From Dyadobacter sediminis (lineage in GTDB: Bacteria > Bacteroidota > Bacteroidia > Cytophagales > Spirosomataceae): a stretch of 64,000 nucleotides of DNA. Position 1 is the stretch's first letter; every line of letters starts with the position of its first letter. Shown piece by piece: positions 15,903 through 24,220 of this stretch. Under the pieces are notes generated by a model. The model saw only the letters and a program-made list of their open reading frames with translations. It had not been told where the DNA came from and made no database searches. The translations under genes were made by a program, and so were the position numbers. The stretch lies in assembly GCF_005860765.1 (NCBI RefSeq), contig NZ_VCEI01000025.1, positions 496,001-560,000 on the forward strand, given 5' to 3'.

Positions 15903-16312
15903 TACTCAATGAATTTTAAAATTTGTGATAATCCTTCCAGCTTGACTTTGACTGATCCGGTAAAGGATATGGAAACCGGGAAATTAAGTTCATCGGCCAG
16001 ATTCTCAGTTGCTTCTGTGCTGTTACCTGTCGCCGGCTGGTATAGCCTTTGCCAGCCATCCGGATTGGATACGGTCAAAGAACCATCTGCATTTATCGGA
16101 ACAGCACTTCCGTGCAGGTAAGATTCCCGTATTTCGGCAAGTGATGCTGTGCCTTGGTTTATTTCCTCAATCAGAGAACCGGCATCAAGGAAATGGAATT
16201 TGTTGTCCTGCCAGATGCAGGCCAGTAAATATTTGCCATTGTGCGAAAGCTCAAATACGTTACCAATGCCGTTAAGTCCTTTAATCCAACCAACCTGCTT
16301 TTCGACCTTCAT
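15902..16312 (-). CDS. Late-operon protein of unknown function (136 aa)
   Basis: A soluble-looking, beta-rich protein: GIGNVFELSHNGKYLLACIW then DNKFHFLDAGSLIEEI, ending VSISFTGSVKVKLEGLSQIL. No signal or membrane segment. It overlaps the upstream 121-aa gene by ATGA (16309-16312) and the downstream gene by one base, so it is translationally coupled inside a string of membrane proteins. It may be a soluble capsid or assembly component. Confidence 0.6.
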   Translation of the reverse strand: MKVEKQVGWIKGLNGIGNVFELSHNGKYLLACIWQDNKFHFLDAGSLIEEINQGTASLAEIRESYLHGSAVPINADGSLTVSNPDGWQRLYQPATGNSTEATENLADELNFPVSISFTGSVKVKLEGLSQILKFIE

Positions 16313-16674
16313 TTTTTAGGCTGTTTACCTGTGAAAACTATGTATGCAAACATTACCACCAGGGCAATGAGAAGAATGCTGTTTGTGTTGCTGCCGCCCA
16401 GGTTTACCGTTGTTGGGGTTCCGGGCGTGGTGGTCACAACCGGGCTTTGTGGCTCGCTTCCGCCTTTTCCAAACAGGCTGCCCACGCCTGCAATCAATCC
16501 GGGCAGTGCACCCAGCAATGCACTGAGCCAGCCAGGTATTGAGCCGGAGCCAGAACTGCTTCCTGAGCTTGATCCGGTTCCAGAGTCTGATTGTTTGACT
16601 GTCTCAATGCTGCCATCGGCATACTCCACAGTTACCGAACCATCCGGATGATAGGTGTAATCTACAATATCCAT
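16309..16674 (-). CDS. Gly/Ser-rich late membrane protein (121 aa)
   Basis: A short N-terminal beta unit (VDYTYHPDGSVTVEYADGSI) is followed by a Ser/Gly linker, an amphipathic Gly/Leu-rich segment (IPGWLSALLGALPGLIAGVG) and a Pro/Thr spacer. The C-terminal membrane span is ILLIALVVMFAYIVFTGK, with a short basic end (KQPKK). It has two hydrophobic parts, the last clearly transmembrane. It abuts the 149-aa gene without a gap. Likely a virion membrane protein; no family recognised. Confidence 0.6.
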   Translation of the reverse strand: MDIVDYTYHPDGSVTVEYADGSIETVKQSDSGTGSSSGSSSGSGSIPGWLSALLGALPGLIAGVGSLFGKGGSEPQSPVVTTTPGTPTTVNLGGSNTNSILLIALVVMFAYIVFTGKQPKK

Positions 16675-17124
16675 TTATTTGAAAAGTTTGGGTATTGGAA
16701 CCCGTATGACCGTATTCACGGGAACCGTTAAGCCTTCGGCAATGATGTTCCCTGTTAACTTGAAATCCAGCTGCGCGCCTGCATTCACCAGGGTGGGAAT
16801 ACTGGTCAGCAGGGCATCTATTGGTACCACTACATTGGCTGTTATCGTGGTATCGCTGGCAGCCTGCAGCGTTGTAAAAAGACTATCATAGGCCGTTCCG
16901 ATCGGCGTATCTTCCAGTGCAATCTGAATATAATACCGGTTCAGGTTAATGGGTGTACCTGTTGGATTGGTGATAATGACAGGCTGATCCCACATGATGG
17001 CACCTTTGCTGATCCGGATATTGGAAGGCAGCATGTAACGTACCAGCAAGGCATTTGCCGCCTGGATTTTACGGGTAAAGTACCAGATCAGGATTGCAAT
17101 TACTATCAGCCACTTACTTTGCAT
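16675..17124 (-). CDS. Membrane-anchored LEA14-like beta-domain protein (149 aa)
   Basis: An N-terminal span (WLIVIAILIWYF) is followed by a basic residue pair and about 125 residues that read as one beta sandwich. NIRISKGAIMWDQPVIITNP, then PINLNRYYIQIALEDTPIG and repeated V/I-x-V strands resemble the LEA14/water-stress type domain (amphipathic strands with a Pro-rich turn). Such domains are seen in envelope-associated proteins. It overlaps the upstream 285-aa-class gene by 11 bases. Confidence 0.6.
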   Translation of the reverse strand: MQSKWLIVIAILIWYFTRKIQAANALLVRYMLPSNIRISKGAIMWDQPVIITNPTGTPINLNRYYIQIALEDTPIGTAYDSLFTTLQAASDTTITANVVVPIDALLTSIPTLVNAGAQLDFKLTGNIIAEGLTVPVNTVIRVPIPKLFK

Positions 17125-17944
17125 TTCGTTTTCTCTTGATGATTAATAATATGACGATGACCAGTGTGCCTAGAAATATCAACTGCGTATTGGTGTCGGA
17201 CAAAAGCTTTCTGAATAGTTGAAAAAACAGCGAAACGGTATTTTTGATCTTCGATACTTTATTGTCCGGTGTTTTAAGTTCCAGTGTTTCCAGGTTCAGG
17301 ATGTTCCCTGTCGTAAACGTAACGGTATGGTTGGTTTTGTCGTAGCTGACAGCATCGCCGTTGGCTTTGTCGTAATATCTTCCGTCTGTTACCGTCCAGA
17401 TTATTTCCCCGGAATTATAAATGATGTAACCATAAGTGGGATCATAGATGAAAACCGGTTTGGACGGACTGTAATAAATGCTTTTCGGGTTAAAAGGGCT
17501 TTTAGGGTCAATGGCATTATTATTGGAAGCTGCATCAGCAATGCTTTTTGCTTTAATGATCGTATTCCAGTCTTTTTTACCGCCGCTTTCTGCTATATCT
17601 TTGACCATGACACGAAGCGTTGCATTGTCAAATGTTAGCTTTCCGGCTCTGCAAACAACCGTTTTCGTGTCTTTCTCTACTTCGAGATTTTTGGTTACCA
17701 AAGCAAAGGCTATAATGTCTGACCAATGCAATTTTGTGTAATTACTGGCTATGTAATCACCCAGTAAAGGCCTTAATACAATGTTAGCCTGGTGTGCTTT
17801 GTACAGGTCGGGATTGTAGATGTAGTGGCCCCTGATTATGATAAAACCTTCCGGACTGAAACTGCCATGCACATCCATGTCCTCGTAATTAGCAACTTCG
17901 GTCACTCCTTCGCCTGTTCCGCTAACGCTTGCCTTTACTGCCAT
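17114..17944 (-). CDS. Late membrane protein, paralogue of the upstream gene (276 aa)
   Basis: I use the ATG at 17944 (MAVKASVSG); the earlier TTG start would overlap the upstream gene further. The N-terminal domain shares the pattern GTGxGVxE, LHWSDIIAFALV and a following YxAGxL-type block with the 221-aa protein encoded immediately upstream, so the two are diverged tandem duplicates. A beta-rich insert follows (about 185-240), then the C-terminal membrane span (LIFLGTLVIVILLI) and tail KRKRNAK. Tail-anchored with a basic inner end. One of the two may be a major virion protein. Family unknown. Confidence 0.65.
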   Translation of the reverse strand: MAVKASVSGTGEGVTEVANYEDMDVHGSFSPEGFIIIRGHYIYNPDLYKAHQANIVLRPLLGDYIASNYTKLHWSDIIAFALVTKNLEVEKDTKTVVCRAGKLTFDNATLRVMVKDIAESGGKKDWNTIIKAKSIADAASNNNAIDPKSPFNPKSIYYSPSKPVFIYDPTYGYIIYNSGEIIWTVTDGRYYDKANGDAVSYDKTNHTVTFTTGNILNLETLELKTPDNKVSKIKNTVSLFFQLFRKLLSDTNTQLIFLGTLVIVILLIIKRKRNAK

Positions 17945-18587
17945 TTTTAAACCTTTTCTTGAAGATGACAAAGAGTATCAATCCAATAAGCGCATACGTA
18001 ACCCACTGCTTTTGTTTCTTTTCCTGGCTCGTACCCGTAGTGTCGGGACCACTTGGTATACCTCCGTTTTGTGAGCCGCCATTCTGGGTGCCGCCGTTTT
18101 GCTGACCGCCGTTTTGAACGGGTTCTGTGTCATTGGCTTCCTGAATGATCAGTCCGGCAACTTCACTGTTGTAATCACGTGCGCCGGGTGCAGCCAGAAT
18201 ATTCTTGTAAATTTTCAACAGATCGGCTTCTCCGAACAGCCGGCTTCCGGCTTTGTAAGAGCGGTATTTGTAATCCAGTGCAGCACCGTTCACCGTATCA
18301 GCAATCATGCTCAGGGCATAAATATCTGTCCAGTGAAACTTGACTTCATTGGCACTGTTGTTGACAATCTTGTAAAGGTTATTGGCACTGTCAGGATTGT
18401 CGTTAAACGTTTTAGCAATCGAATTCAGCCATATAACTTTCATTTGCGAGATAGGCGGAATGTTGCCTGCTGACACAAAAAAGATTCCTGATGCATCAAA
18501 ACTTCCGATTGCTGGATTAAGCAGGGTGAAAAGCTCGTTAACGCCTTTTCCTGTTCCACTGGGTACTGATGGTGGTAATAATGCCAT
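17922..18587 (-). CDS. Late membrane protein, paralogue of the downstream gene (221 aa)
   Basis: The N-terminal domain (about 1-155) carries GTGKGVNELF, FHWTDIYALSMI and SYKAGSRLFGEADLLKIYK, matching the 276-aa protein in order and spacing. A repeated QNGG linker (four copies) follows, then a C-terminal span (VTYALIGLILFVIFKKRF) and the tail NGSKGKR. The short Asn/Gly repeat looks like an expanded flexible spacer. It is separated by one base from the upstream 155-aa gene. Confidence 0.65.
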   Translation of the reverse strand: MALLPPSVPSGTGKGVNELFTLLNPAIGSFDASGIFFVSAGNIPPISQMKVIWLNSIAKTFNDNPDSANNLYKIVNNSANEVKFHWTDIYALSMIADTVNGAALDYKYRSYKAGSRLFGEADLLKIYKNILAAPGARDYNSEVAGLIIQEANDTEPVQNGGQQNGGTQNGGSQNGGIPSGPDTTGTSQEKKQKQWVTYALIGLILFVIFKKRFKNGSKGKR

Positions 18588-18588
18588 G

Positions 18589-19056
18589 CTACTGTTTGTT
18601 AATCTTAGGTAAAAGGAACTTCCAGAAAACAGCGGCTCCTAATGCGATGAACAGGTACGTATTGGTTTGATCCGGTTCAACAGGGGCCGGCGTAGTAGTT
18701 GGAACATTAACATCCGGATCGTTTATCGGACTATCCACACCCATATCCCAGAATCCTGTGACTTGATCTCTCTTTACCCAGGAAGTACGCGGGATTACAA
18801 CATTGGTTGGATCTTTTGGAAATTTGGGAACATGTCTATACTGTTGTACCCAATCTACTTCAAAGCCAATGTTAGACGATTTGCCGGTATATGTTCCCAC
18901 TTCCTGATTTTTTGTTCTTTCCATAACCTGGTAAGTTTTTTGGTAACCAATACCGGGCGGAACAGGAGGGAAAGGGACGGTGCATTGATCGTTCATGTAA
19001 AACGTCAACCTTACCTTGGCAATTAATCTGTCTCCTTTCTTTGGTTCTGATGCCAT
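18589..19056 (-). CDS. Late protein with C-terminal membrane anchor (155 aa)
   Basis: The N-terminal domain of about 115 residues is beta-rich (RLIAKVRLTFYMNDQCTVPF, then VMERTKNQEVGTYTGKSSNI). A Pro/Thr spacer (VPTTTPAPVEPDQT) and a C-terminal span (TYLFIALGAAVFWKFLLPK) ending in KINKQ follow. Same architecture as the neighbouring tail-anchored proteins. It lies 3 bases after the first gene of the operon. No family recognised. Confidence 0.62.
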   Translation of the reverse strand: MASEPKKGDRLIAKVRLTFYMNDQCTVPFPPVPPGIGYQKTYQVMERTKNQEVGTYTGKSSNIGFEVDWVQQYRHVPKFPKDPTNVVIPRTSWVKRDQVTGFWDMGVDSPINDPDVNVPTTTPAPVEPDQTNTYLFIALGAAVFWKFLLPKINKQ

Positions 19057-19059
19057 AGT

Positions 19060-19530
19060 TTATTTTATGATAAGCCAAAGTATAACCGCTGTTAAAGCAA
19101 CAGGGATCATGCGTAATCCTGCCAGCTCCTTTTCATACCTGGTTTTGTATTCTCCTACCTGGACCGCTTCGTTATACCGGGCAAGTCCCACTTGCTTTAA
19201 TTGTTCAATCTGTTTGGCCTTTTGCTTGTTTTCAACTTTTGAGAAAAAGGCACCGGCCACAATCAGGATTCCGCCAATGATCTTTGTGTACCCGGTTGGC
19301 AATGCTGCTAATACGCCTCCGGCAGTAGTAATGATACCGCCGCTTCCCGGCATCGCTCCCAGCTTTACAAGTGCCGCAGTGATTTCATTCAACTCGGCCT
19401 GGTACTGCAACAGGGATGAATTAGCCTTTGCGATCTGATCCTGCAACCACGCTTTTCTGTCGCTTGGATTTTGCTGGTACAGCTCTGCCGCCGTTCTGAA
19501 ATAATCGGGCGGTAAGGTTAATTGACCCAT
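19060..19530 (-). CDS. First gene of the late operon: coiled-coil and membrane protein (156 aa)
   Basis: A helical N-terminal half (RTAAELYQQNPSDRKAWLQD onward) is followed by a hydrophobic Gly-rich segment (ILIVAGAFF within GYTKIIGGILIVAGAFF), a Lys/Gln-rich coiled coil (VENKQKAKQIEQLKQ) and a second span at the C-terminus (IPVALTAVILWLIIK). It sits directly behind the promoter region with TTGCTA repeats. It probably shapes or anchors to membrane; no family recognised. Confidence 0.62.
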   Translation of the reverse strand: MGQLTLPPDYFRTAAELYQQNPSDRKAWLQDQIAKANSSLLQYQAELNEITAALVKLGAMPGSGGIITTAGGVLAALPTGYTKIIGGILIVAGAFFSKVENKQKAKQIEQLKQVGLARYNEAVQVGEYKTRYEKELAGLRMIPVALTAVILWLIIK

Positions 19531-19587
19531 GTTTCATAATGCCTTTTCTTGTGCTTGAAAACCCTCTTTTTTCTGCTTTCAACTTGA

Positions 19588-19676
19588 TAGCACAATTATA
19601 GGTGTACGCTTGCCATAGTAGCAAATAGGTGTTATCTTGTAGCAACATATGGCAACTTTCAGCACCTTTTAGCAAC
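19588..19676 (-). promoter_or_regulatory. Late promoter with four phased TTGCTA-type repeats
   Basis: On the minus strand four copies of (t/g)TGCTA occur; their plus-strand TAGCA starts are 19588, 19619, 19640 and 19670, giving spacings of 31, 21 and 30 bases, close to 3, 2 and 3 helical turns. A candidate promoter overlaps them: TTTG (plus 19622-19625) and TATAATTG (plus 19593-19600) with 21 bases between, one mismatch from the Bacteroidetes -7 consensus. The region is also the divergent control region for the 65-aa gene at 19693. Phased repeats over a late promoter suggest an activator. Confidence 0.5.
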
Positions 19677-19692
19677 CCACACTTTTACCAAA

Positions 19693-19890
19693 ATGGATTT
19701 TCTTTCAAAATCTGACTTGATCGGGCAGTACAACGTATCTACACGCCGCACGTTTGAAAGGTTAATAGGAAAAGAGGGCAAAAAGATACTGAACTGGAAA
19801 GCCGGCCAGCAGCGATTCACGCCCAAACAGGTCAGGCAACTCAGGGAATTGATAGGCGAACCGCTGAAAAGAGAAGAAAAATACGGCTGA
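19693..19890 (+). CDS. Small HTH-like DNA-binding protein (65 aa), late-regulator candidate
   Basis: A compact basic protein starting MDFLSKSDLIGQYNVSTRRT. SKSDLIGQYNVSTRRTFERL reads as a helix-turn-helix of the excisionase/MerR type, and FTPKQVRQLRELIGEP as a second helix typical of this class (a choose-your-row motif of small Bacteroidetes phage regulators). It is transcribed away from the late operon with the phased repeats in between. Candidate activator of the late promoter or an excisionase; neither is proven. Confidence 0.6.
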   Translation: MDFLSKSDLIGQYNVSTRRTFERLIGKEGKKILNWKAGQQRFTPKQVRQLRELIGEPLKREEKYG

Positions 19891-20073
19891 TTACAGAACG
19901 GGTCTTTACTACCTGGGTATTTGCAAGGTATTTTCCGATAGCTACTCCGGGTATTTCAATCCCTATTTGTAAGGATATTTTTCAGCCACAGACATGTTGT
20001 TTGTATTATAGCTGGCCAAAAAACATTAATTTTCTTTATTTTGGCTTCCGTTATAACTATAAACACGCACTAC

Positions 20074-22152
20074 ATGCTTAAAAATTACACACGCTTTCTG
20101 CTTCTGCTTTCCATTGTTTTTTCACATTCTTTGCTGTTCGGCCAATCGAAAAAACATATTCCCTATCCCATTTTGTTTGTACACGGCTGGACTGGCTCGG
20201 ACGCGACCTGGTATGAAATGCTTGTACAATTAAAAGAACAGGGATGTAACCTGGACATTAACCAAATCGAAAAACGGGCTGGCACCGGAAGTCAAATAAA
20301 TTTCCAGTTAAATTATGATCTGAGTTCAACAACCCTGAACAGAAATGCCATTGGCCCGCAATATGGTGATGTCTTAGATTTGATGTCTTATGTCAATCCC
20401 GACAACGATGTATTTGTAATCAACTTTGATAATTCTTTTCCAACTGTCCAAAGTAATCAGGCTGCCATTGTTAAACAGGGTTTTGCAGTCGGGCTTGCAG
20501 TAAGGAAAATTCTTCAGGCAACCGGCGCTGATAAGGTTGTTTTGTTCGGCCACAGTATGGGCGGTCTGGCTATTCGGGAGTATTTACAAAATCCTGAAAA
20601 CTGGCTGACAAAGGATAACAAGCACCATGTTGCCAAACTGATTACTTCCGGAACGCCGCACCAGGGAAGTGACATAACTACCGGTAATCTGGTCAAATTA
20701 TTATTCGGCAAAGATGAAAACTCAGATGCCGTCAGGGATATGAGAGTCAACAGTTTAGCTGGAAATTATCTATATGGTGGATTTGAAGGCAATGTTCCGG
20801 ATTCCTTCAAATCCAAGGACATTGACTGCAATGGTAACTTAAATTACATAACTGGTCTGAATCACAAACCAATGTATTTGAACCTGCATTTTGCATGTAT
20901 TGTCGGTACCGGTGGAATTAATATTTTTGGTTGGCTTGGAACCGACGATGATGATGTAGTAAAATCGTATAGTGCCAATATATTTAATCTCACGTATGAC
21001 AAGCCGATGAAAGGAGATTTATTTGTAGTGGACAACTCTAATCAACAGTCTGGCAATACATTGGAAGCCACCTGGCATACCAAGTTGCCGACACAAACTT
21101 TCCTGAACCAGTATGCACTGGATGAACCGGCAGAACTGGAACTGGCGTATGAAATAAAGCCGAACAAAACTTATCAGGCTTTCTTTACACCTGATCCCAA
21201 AGGAAATGATCTGGATTATGACCGTTTCAAGATCAATTTTGATCAGAGGGGAATTCTGGATTTCAAAACCAACAAAGACAAGTATGGCGGTATTCAATTA
21301 TTCAATTGGCAAGGTATTGAAATTAAAGAACTGCAAAGAGAAAGCCGCGTAATGATTGATGCCGGTTCTTACTCAATCGGCATATATGGTGCAACCGGAG
21401 CTGCCAGCGGTTATCCTTTACACTTTGTCCCATACGAGTTTGCAACGGAATTTTGTCCTTTGCCTCAGCTGCCAGCAATAGTTACCGAAGGCAATGCATC
21501 CATCTGTGATGGTGAAAAAGTTACATTGAAACTGGAAAACGCTGGATATGATTCTTATACCTGGTACAAAGACGGTATAAATGTGGGAACCGGTTTATCT
21601 GTAACAGTGAATAGTCCGGGAACATATTCTGTACAAGGCCGGAAATGCGGAGTAAGTGAAAAGTCAGTAAATGAAATTGTACTTCAAGTCAAGCCAAAGC
21701 CTGAAAAGCCGGTCATTACCATACAGGATAATGCGCTTGTTTCCAGTTCTGAAAAGGGTAATCAATGGTTTGCAAACGGTACTGCCTTAACGGGTGAAAA
21801 TGGACAGAAATTAACAAGTACCGGTTCCGCTTCGTACTCGGTGAAAGTTACAGAAAACGGCTGCACGTCAGAATCGGATGCATTTACAATTACCGGTTTG
21901 GAAGATCCGGATTTAGCCGCCGCAACGGTTATTTATCCGAATCCGGCGACCAAGTTTATTCAGGTCAAGACGCCTTTGAAAGGTGAACTAAACTTCATTA
22001 TGTTTGACATAAACGGAAAGCAGATTCGCCAGAGCAGGCATGTTAACGGCAATTCGCCGAGCCTTATGTATGTGGATCAAAAGCCGGGAATTTACTTTCT
22101 GAAAATCGAATCCAAAAAAGGCAATGTAACCAGACAATTTTTAATTCAATGA
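20074..22152 (+). CDS. Secreted alpha/beta-hydrolase (lipase/esterase type) with T9SS sorting domain
   Basis: The ATG at 20074 gives a proper signal peptide (MLKNYTRFLLLLSIVFSHSL, then FG-Q), unlike the upstream TTG. The N-terminal catalytic domain (about 25-330) shows the oxyanion segment LFVHGWTGSDATWYEML and the nucleophile elbow VVLFGHSMGGLAIREYL, as in triacylglycerol lipases and PGAP1-like esterases. An Ig-like segment follows (about 475-545, CDGEKVTLKLENAGYDSYTW), then a type A T9SS C-terminal domain (IYPNPATKFIQVKTPL to the end VTRQFLIQ). The host type IX system would export and attach it to the cell surface. A surface lipase in a prophage is unusual; it may be a moron changing host lipids or receptor, or act on membranes for entry or exit. 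Confidence 0.85.
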   Translation: MLKNYTRFLLLLSIVFSHSLLFGQSKKHIPYPILFVHGWTGSDATWYEMLVQLKEQGCNLDINQIEKRAGTGSQINFQLNYDLSSTTLNRNAIGPQYGDVLDLMSYVNPDNDVFVINFDNSFPTVQSNQAAIVKQGFAVGLAVRKILQATGADKVVLFGHSMGGLAIREYLQNPENWLTKDNKHHVAKLITSGTPHQGSDITTGNLVKLLFGKDENSDAVRDMRVNSLAGNYLYGGFEGNVPDSFKSKDIDCNGNLNYITGLNHKPMYLNLHFACIVGTGGINIFGWLGTDDDDVVKSYSANIFNLTYDKPMKGDLFVVDNSNQQSGNTLEATWHTKLPTQTFLNQYALDEPAELELAYEIKPNKTYQAFFTPDPKGNDLDYDRFKINFDQRGILDFKTNKDKYGGIQLFNWQGIEIKELQRESRVMIDAGSYSIGIYGATGAASGYPLHFVPYEFATEFCPLPQLPAIVTEGNASICDGEKVTLKLENAGYDSYTWYKDGINVGTGLSVTVNSPGTYSVQGRKCGVSEKSVNEIVLQVKPKPEKPVITIQDNALVSSSEKGNQWFANGTALTGENGQKLTSTGSASYSVKVTENGCTSESDAFTITGLEDPDLAAATVIYPNPATKFIQVKTPLKGELNFIMFDINGKQIRQSRHVNGNSPSLMYVDQKPGIYFLKIESKKGNVTRQFLIQ

Positions 22153-22467
22153 TAAATCCGGACTGGTCAGGAATTCAGCAACGTGAATGCAGTTAAAGTT
22201 AACAGCATTGTATCTTTTATGCTGAATTGACTTGAATCGTTTCTGAATTTTGAACGCCGGCGTATTTGTAGTGCGTACAGCTACCAACTCCCGATTGGAA
22301 AGGAAATCAATCAACGTATCATGAGTAACGTTCCGGCTGGGGATGCAGTGATATACAAAAGTTTTATTTCCTTCAATGATCACTACTCCAAAATGCTGAA
22401 TAAGCGGATATTGGGTTGTAGTGATCAGAATGTCACCTGTTTTAAGTTTTCTGAATAGTGGTATCAC
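22141..22467 (-). CDS. LRAT/NlpC-P60-like permuted papain-fold protein (108 aa)
   Basis: LKTGDILITT then YPLIQHFGVVI gives the His-containing strand, and FNCIHVAEFL gives the Cys (NC-x-H type) after about 70 residues. His before Cys is the circularly permuted order of the LRAT branch, whose members are acyltransferases, phospholipases or amidases. It is convergent with the lipase gene and their 3' ends overlap by 12 bases. Together with the lipase this suggests a lipid- or wall-acting pair. No signal peptide. Family call moderate, substrate unknown. Confidence 0.65.
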   Translation of the reverse strand: MIPLFRKLKTGDILITTTQYPLIQHFGVVIIEGNKTFVYHCIPSRNVTHDTLIDFLSNRELVAVRTTNTPAFKIQKRFKSIQHKRYNAVNFNCIHVAEFLTSPDLSLN

Positions 22468-22552
22468 AAAATTAATTGATAAGCTTTTTATCTATTAAAA
22501 GGTTGGTTATACTTCTTATTACCACGTATAATTTAAATTTTGTCATACATAC

Positions 22553-24220
22553 TTAGTCACCAATAGATAGTAATCCTTTAATAGGAAGGCCAATTAAAAT
22601 TCCAGCACCAAGTTTTTCAAGAGCTGTCTTGTTACGGTAAGTGTCACCTTTATCTAAAACAGTTTCCTTTAAGAGATTGTCATACAATAGATAAGGCTGT
22701 AATGTTATTATCGGCTTGCTTTTCTCCTGATTTAATAAATTAAGCACTAGGCCAGCCTGAAATCTTAATTTACGCTTATGTTCAGCTAATATGCCATCTT
22801 TAACATAACCAAATTTCATTGAGTATCCCGGTACAAAATTTTTTCTAGGAAGTCTATAAAATTCCAACCTGTAGTTTACATAAACTTTGTATTTTGATTT
22901 ACTATCTTTCTTTCGATATAAACCGGATGTCGTTTTCTCTTTAATTACCAAATTGCCATTTGGCTCAAATTGTAAAGTGTCATTTTCATGATACTTAATT
23001 TCAGTATAATCTTCTAGATTATTACCATAAATAGGTTCCAAGCCAAGGCGGTATAAGTTTGCTCCTTTTTTATAAACGTCATAAAAGGAATACCAAAAAT
23101 TTACTTTTGGAGTCCAAAAAACTTTGTTTTCTGGTTTTTCTAAAATTACATCATTATCATCTTTTCCATAAACTTTATAAGCTTTAATACCAATAGTTGG
23201 AGAAATAGAAAACCATTGCAAATGCTTGCTTATCCATAGTGGACTTGCTAAATCTCTTTCGGCATCTTTAAGTAATTCGTGACGTACAGATAGACGTGTA
23301 AGAATTTTTTTTAAATCATCAACAAGTAAATCTAACTTTAATTTTGTATCACTTTGAATAATTTCATTCACTTCAGTAACAGTTTTGGCGGAATCCAATA
23401 ACTTATTTGTTGAATATTTTTTTGCCAAAGAAATGTAAAAATCAAGTTCGAATATTATGGGAACAATCTGTTTTCGAAGAATACTAAGTGCTTCGATGCC
23501 ATCATAATTATTAATCATTATGCTATCTGCATCTTCTATCTTGAAAAATGCTCTATTCTCAATTACTCTATATGCATTGATGTCAATTTCTTCTAAAAAA
23601 TTTGCTAAAACTGACGCAGAATCAATCATTTCTTTATCCAAATGCAATTTCTTTTTTTCAAAAACTGGCTGATATAATTTGGGAGAATCATTCAAATAGG
23701 TATATGTATTAGATTTTACAATTATATGCCTGTTAAACGCCAAGTCTACAGTGCCGTTGTATTTACCTGCTTCTACTATTGGTACATTGTTTTCTTTTTG
23801 ACCAGCCTCCAATTCTAAAGTGGATATACCTCTATTTGTAGGAATTCGCCCACTTAATTTTACACTTGTTTTACTACTTACATCAATACTAAAACCTGCT
23901 TGTGGGGATTGTTCACCTACAAGTACTAATTCCATATCCTTTTTAATTATGTGATTGAAACCATAATCAGATACCATTCTTGATGTAGTAGGTTTATCAG
24001 ATGTCAGTAGTTCTGATTTAAAATTAAATAATTGATTTGTAGAAAATTTTAAATTACTAATTAAAGTTCGTTCACCATTATTTTCTAGTTTACCTGCTTT
24101 CTGAAAACTTTTGTATACTCGCCTGTCCTCTTGTGCATGGAGATTGAACGATATGACGAATAACAAAAAGAGGGCTTGTTTGAAAATACAGACTAAACGA
24201 TGTTGTATAGAGTAGATCAT
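22553..24220 (-). CDS. Secreted 555-aa protein of unknown function (cargo)
   Basis: A signal peptide is present (IFKQALFLLFVISFNLHAQ). A beta-rich first third (KSELLTSDKPTTSRMVSDYG; SVKLSGRIPTN) is followed by a helical middle (about 190-310) and a C-terminal third with alternating aromatic strands (FWTPKVNFWYSFYDVYKKG; KSKYKVYVNYRLEFYRL), which looks like outer-membrane or periplasmic barrel-type sequence. The gene is clearly AT-richer than the lipase and Rep genes on either side and is monocistronic, so it is a recent passenger. No family recognised; an envelope-modifying or defence role is a guess. Confidence 0.6.
   Translation of the reverse strand: MIYSIQHRLVCIFKQALFLLFVISFNLHAQEDRRVYKSFQKAGKLENNGERTLISNLKFSTNQLFNFKSELLTSDKPTTSRMVSDYGFNHIIKKDMELVLVGEQSPQAGFSIDVSSKTSVKLSGRIPTNRGISTLELEAGQKENNVPIVEAGKYNGTVDLAFNRHIIVKSNTYTYLNDSPKLYQPVFEKKKLHLDKEMIDSASVLANFLEEIDINAYRVIENRAFFKIEDADSIMINNYDGIEALSILRKQIVPIIFELDFYISLAKKYSTNKLLDSAKTVTEVNEIIQSDTKLKLDLLVDDLKKILTRLSVRHELLKDAERDLASPLWISKHLQWFSISPTIGIKAYKVYGKDDNDVILEKPENKVFWTPKVNFWYSFYDVYKKGANLYRLGLEPIYGNNLEDYTEIKYHENDTLQFEPNGNLVIKEKTTSGLYRKKDSKSKYKVYVNYRLEFYRLPRKNFVPGYSMKFGYVKDGILAEHKRKLRFQAGLVLNLLNQEKSKPIITLQPYLLYDNLLKETVLDKGDTYRNKTALEKLGAGILIGLPIKGLLSIGD

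Noticed and set aside
8303..18612. Many plus-strand frames across the late operon
   Set aside because: They mirror the well-supported, tightly coupled minus-strand genes and show Cys/Arg/His-rich shadow composition.
8043..19530. Ordinary tailed prophage late region
   Set aside because: No terminase, portal, capsid protease, tail tube, sheath or tape measure; all late proteins are short and mostly membrane-anchored.
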